This document shows positions 7,339-16,402 of a stretch of DNA of 64,000 bases, one piece after another; position 1 is the first letter of the stretch, and each line of letters starts with the position of its first letter. The position numbers and the translations under genes are program-made. The stretch lies in assembly GCA_009885795.1 (NCBI GenBank), contig VFKA01000035.1, positions 1 through 64,000 on the forward strand. The letters are read 5' to 3'. The notes under the pieces are model-generated. The model saw only the letters and a program-made list of their open reading frames with translations, was not told where the DNA came from and did not search any database. This stretch comes from Rhodospirillales bacterium. GTDB taxonomy: Bacteria; Pseudomonadota; Alphaproteobacteria; Dongiales; Dongiaceae.

Positions 7339-8463
7339 GTGATACGACCGAAGCGCGTTCTTCTCGGCTTCACGGCATTGACGGCGTTGGGGGCCGGCAC
7401 GGCCGCGGCCGATAGCGTGTCCCTGGCCATCGGCGGCCGCTATGAAGGCGCCGCCGGAGTCATGATATCGGAGGATTTCAACGCGTCCTCCGGTGTCGAA
7501 GGCGACGACCTTCGCCCCTATGTCTTCAAGCAAGACATCGAGATCGATTTCGAGTTCCAAACCGTCCTCGACAATGGCCTCACCGTGGGCGCGGCGGTCG
7601 AAATGACCGGGCAGAGCGGGGACGATCCGATCGACGAATCCTTCGTGTGGCTCCGCGGCGGGTTCGGCGAGGTGCGTTTCGGCGACATGGAGGAAGCCTA
7701 TGCCCAGATGTGCTACCTCGTGCCCAGCGCCTCGCACATGTTTGGCGCCGACAGCCCGAACTTCAATTTTTCGAATGCCGGAATCGCCGGATACGACGCC
7801 ACCAACGATACTTGCGGCGGTGTCGACGACAACTCGACGAAGTTCGTCTATTTCAGTCCGGTTCTTTCCGGATTCCACTTCGCTTTTTCCTACACGCCCG
7901 ACGACACCCAGGACTCGAGAAACACCGTCGACGGCGCCGGCACGCGGCCCACGAACGATGCCGGCCAGAATTCGCAAAATCTGTCCGCCGCCGCGACGTT
8001 CGCCCAAGGCCTCGGCGGCGTCGATCTGGTCATGGGCGGCGGCGCGACGTTCAGCCTGGACAAGGAGGGGGCTCCCGGCGACGCCGAGGAAGCGCGCGGC
8101 TACAACCTCTATGCCCAGGCGGCGTTTCAAGGATTCGCCATCGGCGCGGCTTCGCAACTGCTGGTGAATCCGGATGACGACGGCGCCGACCGGTGGGTCT
8201 ATGGCATCGGCGCCACCCAAGTCTGGGAGGCATGGGCGGTGGGGCTGGGCTGGACGCAAGGCCGTTACGAAGAAGCGGTCGGCGCCAACGGGGCCGGGCC
8301 GTTCGACGCCGTCCACGACATCTATTCGGCGACCGTCTCGCGCGCGCTCGGGCCCGGCATCTCCATCGATGGGGTGATCGAGTATTCCGATTACGACGGC
8401 GACGCCGGCGGTCCCGATTATCGCGGACTCGCCGCCGGTCTCGGGCTATATATCGGGTTCTAA
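7339..8463 (+). CDS. Outer-membrane porin, first of two paralogues
   Basis: This 374-residue protein has a signal peptide (cleavage near AAA-DS, ~24). Its beta-barrel shows alternating aromatic strands, the turn WLRGGFGEVRFGD and a C-terminal phenylalanine (LGLYIGF), the signal for BAM assembly. Two cysteines in the large loop (QMCYLVPSAS, DTCGG) are conserved in its paralogue at 57336. It belongs to the alphaproteobacterial Gram-negative porin family and should form a trimeric general or anion-selective channel. The GTG start has a weak ribosome site. Its place after the two-component genes suggests control by that system. Confidence 0.88.
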   Translation: MIRPKRVLLGFTALTALGAGTAAADSVSLAIGGRYEGAAGVMISEDFNASSGVEGDDLRPYVFKQDIEIDFEFQTVLDNGLTVGAAVEMTGQSGDDPIDESFVWLRGGFGEVRFGDMEEAYAQMCYLVPSASHMFGADSPNFNFSNAGIAGYDATNDTCGGVDDNSTKFVYFSPVLSGFHFAFSYTPDDTQDSRNTVDGAGTRPTNDAGQNSQNLSAAATFAQGLGGVDLVMGGGATFSLDKEGAPGDAEEARGYNLYAQAAFQGFAIGAASQLLVNPDDDGADRWVYGIGATQVWEAWAVGLGWTQGRYEEAVGANGAGPFDAVHDIYSATVSRALGPGISIDGVIEYSDYDGDAGGPDYRGLAAGLGLYIGF

Positions 8464-8479
8464 CGGGAGTGGAGCCGAC

Positions 8480-9247
8480 ATGACCAACACGAACCGGGTC
8501 GCCGAATTCAAGGCAACCATGCCAAACCATCAGGCGCGAATCGATCTTGCCGCCGCATTCCGCTGGGCGGCCAGGTTCGGCATGCATGAGGGGGTGGCGA
8601 ACCATTTTTCGCTCGCGGTCGGCGGCGACGGCAAGCGCTTCCTGATGAACCCGAACCAGCGGCATTTCTCGCGCATCAAGGCGAGCGACCTTCTTCTGCT
8701 GGACGCCGACGATCCCCATGTACTCGATGGCCCGGACGCGCCCGACCCGACGGCTTGGGGGCTGCACGGGTCCATCCATCGCCACTGCCCGCATGCGAAG
8801 TGCGTCATGCACGCCCACCCGGTCTTCGCCACGGTTCTTGCTTCGTTGGCCGATAGCACGTTGCCGCCGATCAATCAGAACAGCGCCATGTTCCATAAGC
8901 GCTATGTGATCGACGACGGGTTCGGCGGCCTCGCCTTCGAGGAAGAGGGGCTGCGATGCGCAGGCATGCTGACCGATCCCAAGATCAAGGTCATGATCAT
9001 GGGCAATCACGGCCTTCTCGTTCTAGGCCGGGACGTCGCCGACGCCTTCAATCGTCTCTACTATTTCGAACGTGCCGCCGAGACCTATATCCGCGCCTTG
9101 CAGACCGGCAAGGGCCTGCGTGTCCTTTCCGACAACATCGCCGAGAAGACCGCGGGCGAGATCGAGAATTATCCCGGGTATGCGGACTATTTTCTGTCCG
9201 AACTGAAGGCGATTCTGGACGAACAGGAACCCGAATACCGGTCCTAG
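8480..9247 (+). CDS. Class II aldolase/adducin-family protein
   Basis: This 255-residue protein has the zinc-site signature HAHP (111-114) and a later GNHG carrying the third ligand, as in L-fuculose- and L-ribulose-phosphate aldolases/epimerases. It also shows the N-terminal NHFSLAVGG phosphate-loop-like motif. Members cleave or epimerise sugar phosphates, or decarboxylate sugar acids. The start has ribosome site GGGAG 15 bp upstream. It opens a tight operon: the enolase-superfamily gene begins 3 bp after its stop, which suggests catabolism of a sugar acid. Confidence 0.85.
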   Translation: MTNTNRVAEFKATMPNHQARIDLAAAFRWAARFGMHEGVANHFSLAVGGDGKRFLMNPNQRHFSRIKASDLLLLDADDPHVLDGPDAPDPTAWGLHGSIHRHCPHAKCVMHAHPVFATVLASLADSTLPPINQNSAMFHKRYVIDDGFGGLAFEEEGLRCAGMLTDPKIKVMIMGNHGLLVLGRDVADAFNRLYYFERAAETYIRALQTGKGLRVLSDNIAEKTAGEIENYPGYADYFLSELKAILDEQEPEYRS

Positions 9248-9250
9248 TCC

Positions 9251-10438
9251 GTGAAGATCGCCGGCCTCAAGACGTTCGTCGTCGCCAATCCGCCGCCATC
9301 CTTCGGCGGGCGCTATTTCCTGTTCCTGAAGCTCGTCACCGATAACGGCATCGAGGGCGTGGGCGAGGTCTATGCCGACACCTTCGGGCCGCGCGCGATG
9401 GAGCACCTGATCAAAGACATGTTCGAGCGCCACGTCCTCGGCATGGATCCGTTCCGGATCGAAGCTTTGTGGCGCAAGGCCTACGGCACGGGCTACACGC
9501 TACGTCCCGACGTGACCCTGATGGGCGTCCTTTCCGGCATCGAGATGGCGCTGTGGGACATCGTCGGCAAGGCGGTCGACAAGCCGGTGTACGAGCTGCT
9601 TGGCGGCAAGGTGCATGAGAGACTACGTTCCTACACCTACATCTATCCCGGCGCCGGCGAGGACGAGAGCATCTACCACAACGCCGAGCTGTCGGCGACG
9701 CGGGCGGCGCAGTATGTCCGCCAGGGTTTCACCGCGGTGAAGTTCGATCCCGCCGCGCCCTATTCGGTCTTCGATCCGCGCCAGCCTTCGCTGGAATCGA
9801 TCGCGCTGTGCGAACGCTTCGTGAAGCTGATCCGCGAGGCCGTGGGCACCAAGGCCGATTTGTTGTTCGGCACGCACGGCCAGTTCACCGCCTCCGGAGC
9901 GATCCGGCTGGCCAAGCGCCTGGAGCCCTACGATCCGCTGTGGTTCGAGGAGCCGACGCCGCCGGAGATGCCCGAGGAGATGGCGCTGGTGGCGCGGGCG
10001 ACGTCGATCCCGATAGCGACCGGCGAGCGGCTGACCACCAAATACGAATTCGCGCGCGTCCTGGAGTTGCGCGCGGCCTCCATCCTGCAGATGGCGTTGG
10101 GGCGGGTCGGCGGGATTCTCGAGGCGAAGAAGATCGCCGGCATGGCCGAGACCCACTACGCCCAGATCGCTCCGCATCTCTATTGCGGGCCGATCGAGGG
10201 CGCCGCCAACATCCAGCTCGCGGCCTGCATCCCGAACTTCCTGATCCTCGAGAGCATCCAGACCTGGGGCGGCTTTCACGCTGAAATCTTGAAAAAGCCG
10301 ATCCGCTGGGAAGAAGGTTATGTGATTCCGCCGACCGAGCCCGGGCTTGGCGTCGAGCTGAACGAGGAAGTGGCGCTGGCGCACCCTTATGAGGGCAACC
10401 GGCTGCATCTCGAGATGACGGAGCGGCCTATCCTTTGA
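9251..10438 (+). CDS. Enolase-superfamily (mandelate racemase/muconate lactonizing) sugar-acid dehydratase
   Basis: This 395-residue protein combines a capping N-terminal domain with a TIM barrel. Visible motifs are the base-bearing KFD strand, the first-ligand region GTHGQFT, EEPTPPEMPEE, ATGERLTTKYE and the barrel-end IAPHLYCGPIEG with catalytic His. The GTHG/EEP/GER/HxxxGP series resembles the galactonate/mannonate dehydratase branch, although the usual DxHG is GTHG here, so the reaction is uncertain. GTG start, 3 bp after the aldolase gene. The stop overlaps the next TTG start. Confidence 0.82.
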   Translation: MKIAGLKTFVVANPPPSFGGRYFLFLKLVTDNGIEGVGEVYADTFGPRAMEHLIKDMFERHVLGMDPFRIEALWRKAYGTGYTLRPDVTLMGVLSGIEMALWDIVGKAVDKPVYELLGGKVHERLRSYTYIYPGAGEDESIYHNAELSATRAAQYVRQGFTAVKFDPAAPYSVFDPRQPSLESIALCERFVKLIREAVGTKADLLFGTHGQFTASGAIRLAKRLEPYDPLWFEEPTPPEMPEEMALVARATSIPIATGERLTTKYEFARVLELRAASILQMALGRVGGILEAKKIAGMAETHYAQIAPHLYCGPIEGAANIQLAACIPNFLILESIQTWGGFHAEILKKPIRWEEGYVIPPTEPGLGVELNEEVALAHPYEGNRLHLEMTERPIL

Positions 10439-11190
10439 CCGGGCCGAGCTCGAACCCGCCCGGGGCTACGCCGGCGCGCTACCTCCCCAGCGGCGACACG
10501 GCGCTGGTGGTCGAGTTCGGCGACCGGATCGACCGGGCGATCAACGACCGCGTCGTGGCGCTGGACGACGCCGTCCACGAAGCCGCCATCGACGGCGTCG
10601 TCGAGACCGTGCCGACCTATTGCTCGCTCATGATTCACTACGATCCCTTGCGCATCGGCGCCGCCGAGCTGATCGCCCGGATCGATGCGTTCGGATCCCG
10701 ACCGGCGAAGGCGCGGGCCGGGGGCCGAGCCTGGCGCGTGCCGGTATGCTATCGGGGCCGGCACGCGCCCGATCTTGCCGAAGTGGCGGCGCGCACCGGC
10801 CTCTCCCCCGACGAGGTCGTCGCGCTTCACAGCGGCACGGCCTACCACGTTTACATGATCGGCTTCCTGCCCGGCTTTGCCTATATGGGCGACGTGCCGG
10901 AACGGCTGTCCCTGCCGCGCCGGGATAATCCCCGCACCACGGTGCCGGCCGGATCGGTCGGCATCGCGCTGGCCATGACCGGCATCTATCCCCTCGAGAG
11001 TCCGGGCGGCTGGCACCTGCTCGGCAAGACTCCGATTCGGCTCTCCGATCTCGCCTGGCCGCAACCGGCCCTGTTTAGCGCCGGCGATACCGTTGAATTC
11101 GTTCCCATAGACGAGCCAAAATTCGATCGGCTGCGCCGCGACCAGGATGCCGGACAGCGCTGGGCGCCGGTCGGCGAGGACGCCCGATGA
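10435..11190 (+). CDS. pxpB: 5-oxoprolinase subunit B-like (PxpB/KipI family)
   Basis: This 251-residue protein is of the carboxyltransferase-domain-1 family. It carries YLPSGDTALVVEFGD, HSGTAYHVYMIGFLPGFAYM, PRRDNPRTTVPAGSVGIA and SPGGWHLLGKTP, all family signatures. With PxpA and PxpC it forms the ATP-dependent 5-oxoprolinase of bacteria. The start is TTG (10435), overlapping the upstream stop as TTGA; the next gene overlaps as ATGA. No pxpA (LamB/YcsF) lies in this operon, so its partner may be elsewhere or the pair may serve another substrate. Confidence 0.88.
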   Translation: MTGPSSNPPGATPARYLPSGDTALVVEFGDRIDRAINDRVVALDDAVHEAAIDGVVETVPTYCSLMIHYDPLRIGAAELIARIDAFGSRPAKARAGGRAWRVPVCYRGRHAPDLAEVAARTGLSPDEVVALHSGTAYHVYMIGFLPGFAYMGDVPERLSLPRRDNPRTTVPAGSVGIALAMTGIYPLESPGGWHLLGKTPIRLSDLAWPQPALFSAGDTVEFVPIDEPKFDRLRRDQDAGQRWAPVGEDAR

Positions 11191-12224
11191 CCGCGGCCCT
11201 GAAGGTTCTGCGGGGCGGGCTTTGCACCAGCATCCAGGATAGGGGCCGGCCGGGCTACCAGGCGGTGGGCGTGCCGGTCTCCGGGGCGCTCGATTGGATG
11301 AGCCTCGCGATCGCCAACCGCCTGGTCGGCAACGCGGACGGCGAGGGGGCGCTTGAAATCCTGATCGCCGGGCCGGAATTCGAGGTGGATGCCGACTCGG
11401 TCCGTATCGCGCTCGCCGGAACCGAGGCCTCGATCGAGATGTTGGGCGAGGGCGCCACCACGCGCCCGGCCCATCGCAGCGTCACCCTGCGGCGCGGCCA
11501 GTCGTTCCGCATCGGCAGGCTCGGCGACACGGCGTGCGCCTATCTCGCGGTGGAGGGCGGTTTCGACCTGCCGCGATGCCTCGGCTCGCTTTCGACCCAT
11601 GTGCGCGGCGGGTTCGGCGGCTTCGAAGGGCGAGCGCTGAGGCCGGGCGACCGATTGAAACTCGCGCGGGAGGCGGCGGGCGAACGCGACGAGGCGGAGA
11701 TCGCTCCGCCGCCCTCGCCCGACCCATCGGCGCCGGTGCGAGTCGTGCTAGGGCCGCAGGACGATCATTTTACCGAGAAGGCCATCGAGATTTTCCTGTC
11801 CGGCGACTACGTCGTGTCGGCGAAATCGGACCGGATGGGGCTGCGGCTGGATGGCCCGGCGCTCAAGCATCGCGGCGGCGCCGACATCGTGTCCGATGGC
11901 ATCGCGCCGGGATCGGTGCAGGTTCCGGGCAATGGCTTGCCTATCGTGCTGCTGGCCGACCGCGGCACCACTGGCGGTTATCCCAAGATCGCCACGGTCA
12001 TCTCGGCCGATATTCCGATGCTGGGCCGCCGGCGCGCCGGGCAGGCGCTGCGTTTCGCCGCGGTCGATGTCGCAAGCGCCGAGAGCGTCCGCCGCGCCCA
12101 AGACCAGGCGCTGCGATCGCTGCTGGCGGCTGCTCGACCGATTCCGGCCGTGGCCAGCCTGAGCGTGCGGGCGCTTTACGACCAGAACCTCATCAGCGGC
12201 ATGGTGGACGCCGGCCGAGATTGA
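11187..12224 (+). CDS. pxpC: 5-oxoprolinase subunit C-like (PxpC/KipH family, biotin-dependent carboxyltransferase-like)
   Basis: This 345-residue protein shows the family's opening LRGGLCTSIQDRGRPGYQ, GVPVSGALDWMSLAIANRLVGN, the ALAGTEA strand, the QDDHF motif, and SDRMGLRLDGPAL with the closing GQALRF. It is a cyclophilin-like two-domain protein partnering PxpB; the two genes overlap by 4 bp. Within this operon it sits between sugar-acid-type enzymes and a DHDPS-family gene, which is not the usual pxpABC context. Confidence 0.88.
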   Translation: MTAALKVLRGGLCTSIQDRGRPGYQAVGVPVSGALDWMSLAIANRLVGNADGEGALEILIAGPEFEVDADSVRIALAGTEASIEMLGEGATTRPAHRSVTLRRGQSFRIGRLGDTACAYLAVEGGFDLPRCLGSLSTHVRGGFGGFEGRALRPGDRLKLAREAAGERDEAEIAPPPSPDPSAPVRVVLGPQDDHFTEKAIEIFLSGDYVVSAKSDRMGLRLDGPALKHRGGADIVSDGIAPGSVQVPGNGLPIVLLADRGTTGGYPKIATVISADIPMLGRRRAGQALRFAAVDVASAESVRRAQDQALRSLLAAARPIPAVASLSVRALYDQNLISGMVDAGRD

Positions 12225-12307
12225 AGTCGGGAGCGCCCTTGGCGCCTCGCCTTGCTGGCACTGCCCTGGTATCATTGGCCGCCCTTTCGAAGTAGGAGAC
12301 ACCCCCC

Positions 12308-13222
12308 ATGAAGACCCCAACCTTCACCGGCATCATGACCGTCGTCGTGACCCCCTTCGACCGCCAGGGGGCGATTGATTTCGCCGGCCTCGGCAAACTC
12401 GTCGACGGCCTCGTGGCGGACGGCGTGCACTGGATCGTACCCGGGGGCACGACCGGCGAGTACTACGCGCAGTCGGTGGCGGAGCGTAAGGAGATCCTCG
12501 CGTTCGTGGCGGAGCGCACGGGCGGCCGCGCCAAGCTCGCCGCCGGCACCAACAGCGCCCGGCCATCGGAGATCGTCGAGCTCAGCCTTCATGCCAAGAA
12601 GCTCGGCTACGAGGCGGCCATGCTGGCGGCCCCCTATTACTCGCTGCCCGGCACGGCCGATCTCGCCCGGCATTTCCGCGAGGTCGCCGCCGCCATCGAC
12701 ATGCCGATCATCCTCTACAATTTCCCGACTCGGACCGGCGTCGACATGAACCGCGAATTCCTCGAAGCGGTGTCGGAGGTGAAATCCATCTGCGCGATCA
12801 AGGAATCGAGCGGCTCGTTCGCGCGCCTCCTGGAGCAGGTGGTTTGCTTCGACGGCCGCTATCAGCGGATCTGCGGCGCCGACGACCAGGCGGTCGATCA
12901 TTTCCTGTGGGGCGCCAAGGCCTGGATCGCGGGGGCGTCCAACTTCCTGCCGGCCGAGCATGTCGCGCTCTATGACGCTTGCGTCGCGAAGCAGGATTTC
13001 GTGCGCGGCCAGAAGTTGATGCAGGCGCTCCTGCCGCTTTTCTACCTGCTGGAAAATGGCGGCAAGTACATCCAGTACACGAAATACGGGTGCGAGCTGG
13101 CCGGGCATCCGGCGGGCGACCCGCGCCCGCCCCTCTATCGCTTGAGCGACCGGGAAAAATCGGATTTCAAAAGCCTTTACGAGGGCGTGAAATCGGCCAA
13201 ACTCGGCAAGCTCGCCGCCTGA
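12308..13222 (+). CDS. Dihydrodipicolinate synthase-family (Schiff-base) aldolase/dehydratase
   Basis: This 304-residue TIM barrel has GGTTGEYYAQS, the catalytic tyrosine in ILYNFPTRTG and the Schiff-base lysine in CAIKESSG. Within the DapA/NAL superfamily, a catabolic role (for example a keto-deoxy sugar-acid dehydratase) is more likely than lysine synthesis, given the aldolase and dehydratase upstream. A ribosome site TAGGAGA precedes the ATG by 8 bp. The gap to pxpC is 83 bp, so it is probably the last gene of the same catabolic operon. Confidence 0.85.
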   Translation: MKTPTFTGIMTVVVTPFDRQGAIDFAGLGKLVDGLVADGVHWIVPGGTTGEYYAQSVAERKEILAFVAERTGGRAKLAAGTNSARPSEIVELSLHAKKLGYEAAMLAAPYYSLPGTADLARHFREVAAAIDMPIILYNFPTRTGVDMNREFLEAVSEVKSICAIKESSGSFARLLEQVVCFDGRYQRICGADDQAVDHFLWGAKAWIAGASNFLPAEHVALYDACVAKQDFVRGQKLMQALLPLFYLLENGGKYIQYTKYGCELAGHPAGDPRPPLYRLSDREKSDFKSLYEGVKSAKLGKLAA

Positions 13223-13430
13223 CCGGGCGCGATCGCCGGCGGCTATCGATTCCGGAGCCAAACGGCGCCTCGGCTGGCCGGCCTTGTGTCGCGGGCATCG
13301 GCGCGGCGCCGGTTCTGGCGGCAGCACTTTCGGCAAACCTCAGGAAGCCGCGGCCCGGGCACAACGAAGGGGTTACGAATCATGATTTGCCGAGGCATAG
13401 TGCAAAAGGTTTGACCCCCAGCGAATCATC

Positions 13431-16022
13431 TTGTCATTAGAGCCGTTTATGGGCGAGTTCTGGAAATTGACGGCGGATTCGGCCGCCAATTTGGGGCTGA
13501 TCCTGACCCTGGGGTTGGCGTCCAGATGGCTGCTGGCGTTGGGTCCTTCGCGGCAGCCCGTGGTCATGGCGCTGGCGGCGGGCGCGCTATTTGGCGCCGC
13601 CGGCGGATTCGGGCTGGCGGCGCCCATCGCGTTGACGACGGGAGCGTCGCTGCATATCGGGTTCTTGTGTGTCGCGGTGGCGGCGACATTGGCGGGACCA
13701 TTGGCTGCTTGCGTCGCGGTCGCCGTCTTCTCGGCCCTGGCGGTCGGCATCGGCCAGCCCGCCTTCTCGACGGCCGGCGCCGTTGTCAGCGCGCTTGTCT
13801 ACGGTCTTTGGCTGCGCGAGCGGTGGCTTACCAAGGGTCTGCTGCATACGCCCGCGCGGCTGCTTGGCGCCGGCGCCGCAACCGTCCTGGTGACATTGCC
13901 CTGGCTGATCGTGGAGTCGAGCCCGGGCGCGCTGTTGCTGGTGACCCTCGCCCCGTACGCCATGCTGTTCTATGCGGTGGGATTCCTGGTGCTGTGCCTC
14001 CTGGCGGCGCCCGTGGCGGCCAAAGATGCCGCGTCTTTCCAGGTCCGCCCGTCGGAGCCGGCCCCGTCCAGCGACAATCCCGCGGTGCCTGCCCCGACCT
14101 GGGTGCCCGAGGTGCATCTCTTCGACATCATCGACAGCCTGGCGGACGGCTACGCCATGTTCGACGCGGATGACCGCCTGGTGCTGTGGAATGCCCGCTT
14201 CCGCGACCTGCTTGGCGCCAGCGGCGGCGAGCTCGTGCCCGGCATCCCCTTCGAGCGTCTGGCCCGGCGCCACGTCGAGGCCGAGCTTGCCGGCCTGGCT
14301 CAAGCCGATCAAGAAAACTGGCTGGCGAATCGATTGGCGCAGCATCGCGATCTACCCTCGGCGAACATCGCGCGGCATGGCGGCCACTGGGTCAGGTTCG
14401 AAGAACAGCCGACCAGGTCCGGCGGCGTGTCGGTTACGGCGAGCGACGTCACCGACATGGTCGAACACGAATTTCGCCTGGCCGAGCTGGCCGAGCACAA
14501 CGCCATGCTGGCGGAGGCGATCTCGGCGACCTCGTCGGGCGTCGTCATCACCGACCCCAATCTACCCGGCAATCCGATCGTCTTCGTCAATCCCGCCTTC
14601 AGCCGCATCACCGGATACGCGGCCGAGGAAGTCTTCGGCAAGAGCTGCCGCCTGCTTCAGGGGCAGGGCACCGACCCCAAGATGATCGAGCGCCTCAATC
14701 GCGCGATCTCGGCCAAGCGCCCGGTCACCCTCACCATTCGCAACTATCGCAAGGACGGGCGGACGTTCTGGAACGAGCTGAGCGTGAACCCGATCTTCGA
14801 TGCGGCGGACCACCTGATCCGCTTCGTCGGCGTGCAGACGGACGTGACCGACCGCATGCGCGCCGAGGAGGCCGTGCGCGCGAGCGAGAAGAGCGTGCGC
14901 GATGTCGCGCAGATACAGAGCGCCACCCTCGATGCCCTGCCGGCGCAGGTGGCGCTTCTCGACGCCGAGGGCCGCGTCCTCTCGACCAACCGCGCCTGGG
15001 CGGGCGACACCGATTGGATCGTGCCCGTGGGCGCCGATTACATCGAAATCCTCGAGGGGCTGGAAGGAACCGGCGACGGGCGGATGAATGGCGCCGCGGC
15101 CGAATTGCGGGGCATCCTCCGGGGCGATCGGGAATCTCTCCAGCGCGAGTATGCCCGGCCGGCCGGTTCATCGTTGCGCTGGTTCGCCTTCATCGCCAGG
15201 ACCGTATCGACCGAGGACCGGCGCGGCGCCGTCGTCATGCATTTCGATATCACCGACCGCATCGCCGCCGAGGCGGCGGTGCGCGTGGCCAAGGATCACG
15301 CGGAGGTCGCCAGCCGCTCGAAATCCGAGTTCCTCGCCAATATGAGCCACGAGCTGCGCACGCCCTTGAACGCGATCATCGGCTTCTCCGAGATCATGGA
15401 GAAGGAAATGTTCGGCAAGATCCGCCAGCCGCAATACCGGGGTTACGCCAAGGACATTCGCGAGAGCGGCGTGCATCTGTTGTCGATCATCAACGACATC
15501 CTGGATCTTTCCAAGATAGAAGCGGGGAAATTGATCCTGCACCCGACCGAGATCGACGTGAGGGATTTGGTGCAGTCCAGCCTGCGCTTCGTGCGCGAGA
15601 AGGCCAAAATCGGCGGCGTGAAGCTGAAATCCGACATTACCCGCGATCCGCCGCCGCTCTACGCCGACGAGCGCGCGGTGAAACAGATTCTCATCAATCT
15701 GCTGTCCAACGCCGTCAAGTTCACCGAGAAGGGCGGCGGGGTGACCATGCGCGCCCACCTCGATGCCGATGAAAACTACGTCCTCGCCGTCGCCGATACC
15801 GGCATCGGCATCTCCAAGCAGGATATCGACAAGGCGCTGGCGCCGTTCAGCCAAATCGATAGCGCCATCACGCGAAAGCAGGGCGGCACCGGGCTGGGCT
15901 TGCCGCTGGTGCGGTTGCTGGCCGAACTGCATGGCGGATCGCTGAAGCTCGAAAGCGAGCCCAGCGTCGGCACCACCGCCATCGTGACGCTGCCCAATCG
16001 CCGCGAGAGCCTGGCGGCGTAA
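13431..16022 (+). CDS. Membrane hybrid-sensing histidine kinase with a LOV-like PAS domain
   Basis: About 863 residues. Residues ~10-200 hold five to six hydrophobic helices, resembling a 5TM (LytS-like) sensor. PAS1 (~225-340) begins DSLADGYAMFDADDRLVLWN. PAS2 (~355-475) has the LOV photoreceptor signature GKSCRLLQG with Cys406, NYRKDGRTFWNEL and FVGVQTDVTD. PAS3 (~490-610) follows. HisKA has His640 (NMSHELRTPLNAIIGFSEIM), and HATPase_c shows NLLSNAVKFT, DTGIGI and GGTGLGL. No receiver domain is attached. Start TTG 13431 or ATG 13449; neither has a clear ribosome site. No response regulator is adjacent. Blue-light sensing is inferred. Confidence 0.87.
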   Translation: MSLEPFMGEFWKLTADSAANLGLILTLGLASRWLLALGPSRQPVVMALAAGALFGAAGGFGLAAPIALTTGASLHIGFLCVAVAATLAGPLAACVAVAVFSALAVGIGQPAFSTAGAVVSALVYGLWLRERWLTKGLLHTPARLLGAGAATVLVTLPWLIVESSPGALLLVTLAPYAMLFYAVGFLVLCLLAAPVAAKDAASFQVRPSEPAPSSDNPAVPAPTWVPEVHLFDIIDSLADGYAMFDADDRLVLWNARFRDLLGASGGELVPGIPFERLARRHVEAELAGLAQADQENWLANRLAQHRDLPSANIARHGGHWVRFEEQPTRSGGVSVTASDVTDMVEHEFRLAELAEHNAMLAEAISATSSGVVITDPNLPGNPIVFVNPAFSRITGYAAEEVFGKSCRLLQGQGTDPKMIERLNRAISAKRPVTLTIRNYRKDGRTFWNELSVNPIFDAADHLIRFVGVQTDVTDRMRAEEAVRASEKSVRDVAQIQSATLDALPAQVALLDAEGRVLSTNRAWAGDTDWIVPVGADYIEILEGLEGTGDGRMNGAAAELRGILRGDRESLQREYARPAGSSLRWFAFIARTVSTEDRRGAVVMHFDITDRIAAEAAVRVAKDHAEVASRSKSEFLANMSHELRTPLNAIIGFSEIMEKEMFGKIRQPQYRGYAKDIRESGVHLLSIINDILDLSKIEAGKLILHPTEIDVRDLVQSSLRFVREKAKIGGVKLKSDITRDPPPLYADERAVKQILINLLSNAVKFTEKGGGVTMRAHLDADENYVLAVADTGIGISKQDIDKALAPFSQIDSAITRKQGGTGLGLPLVRLLAELHGGSLKLESEPSVGTTAIVTLPNRRESLAA

Positions 16023-16031
16023 GGCTGTCGC

Positions 16032-16394
16032 CTATCTCGGCTGGATCATGCGGCCGAGGCGCTGGCCGGCGAAGATGTGGACGTGGAAATGCGGCACTTC
16101 CTGGCCGCTATCGTCTCCGTGATTGGCGAGGATGCGGTAGCCGGGATCGGCGAGCCCGAGATCGCGCGCCACCTTGCCCACGGCGCGGATGAAACCGGCG
16201 ATCTCGCGCTCCGAGGCCTGGAACGAGAAATCGTCCATGGAGACGTAAGCGCCCTTGGGGATCACCAGCACATGCACTCTTGCCTGCGGCTTGATGTCGT
16301 GGAAGGCGAACGCGTGGTCGTCTTCGTACACTTTCTGGCACGGAATCTCGCCGCGCAGGATCCGGGCGAAAATATTGTTGGTGTCATAGGCCAT
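16032..16394 (-). CDS. HIT-family nucleotide-binding hydrolase (HinT-like)
   Basis: This 120-residue protein carries the histidine triad PHFHVHIFAG (His102, 104, 106) and the N-terminal IFARILRGEIPC characteristic of HinT/PKCI proteins. These cleave aminoacyl-AMP and other nucleoside phosphoramidates. I set the start at MAYDTNNIF, matching family length, rather than an in-frame extension upstream. It lies 8 bp after hisE and is probably the last gene of the his transcript; this pairing is common in alphaproteobacteria. Confidence 0.92.
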   Translation of the reverse strand: MAYDTNNIFARILRGEIPCQKVYEDDHAFAFHDIKPQARVHVLVIPKGAYVSMDDFSFQASEREIAGFIRAVGKVARDLGLADPGYRILANHGDDSGQEVPHFHVHIFAGQRLGRMIQPR

Positions 16395-16402
16395 GGCCGA
16401 TC

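Noticed and set aside
5866-8316. 816-codon open frame on the minus strand opposite the kinase and porin
   Set aside because: Composition is Arg/Gly/Ala-rich without motifs; the plus strand holds intact kinase and porin genes.
13405-13420. TTTGACCCCCA, possibly a third REP-like copy
   Set aside because: Shares only the GACCCC core; too short and degenerate to call.
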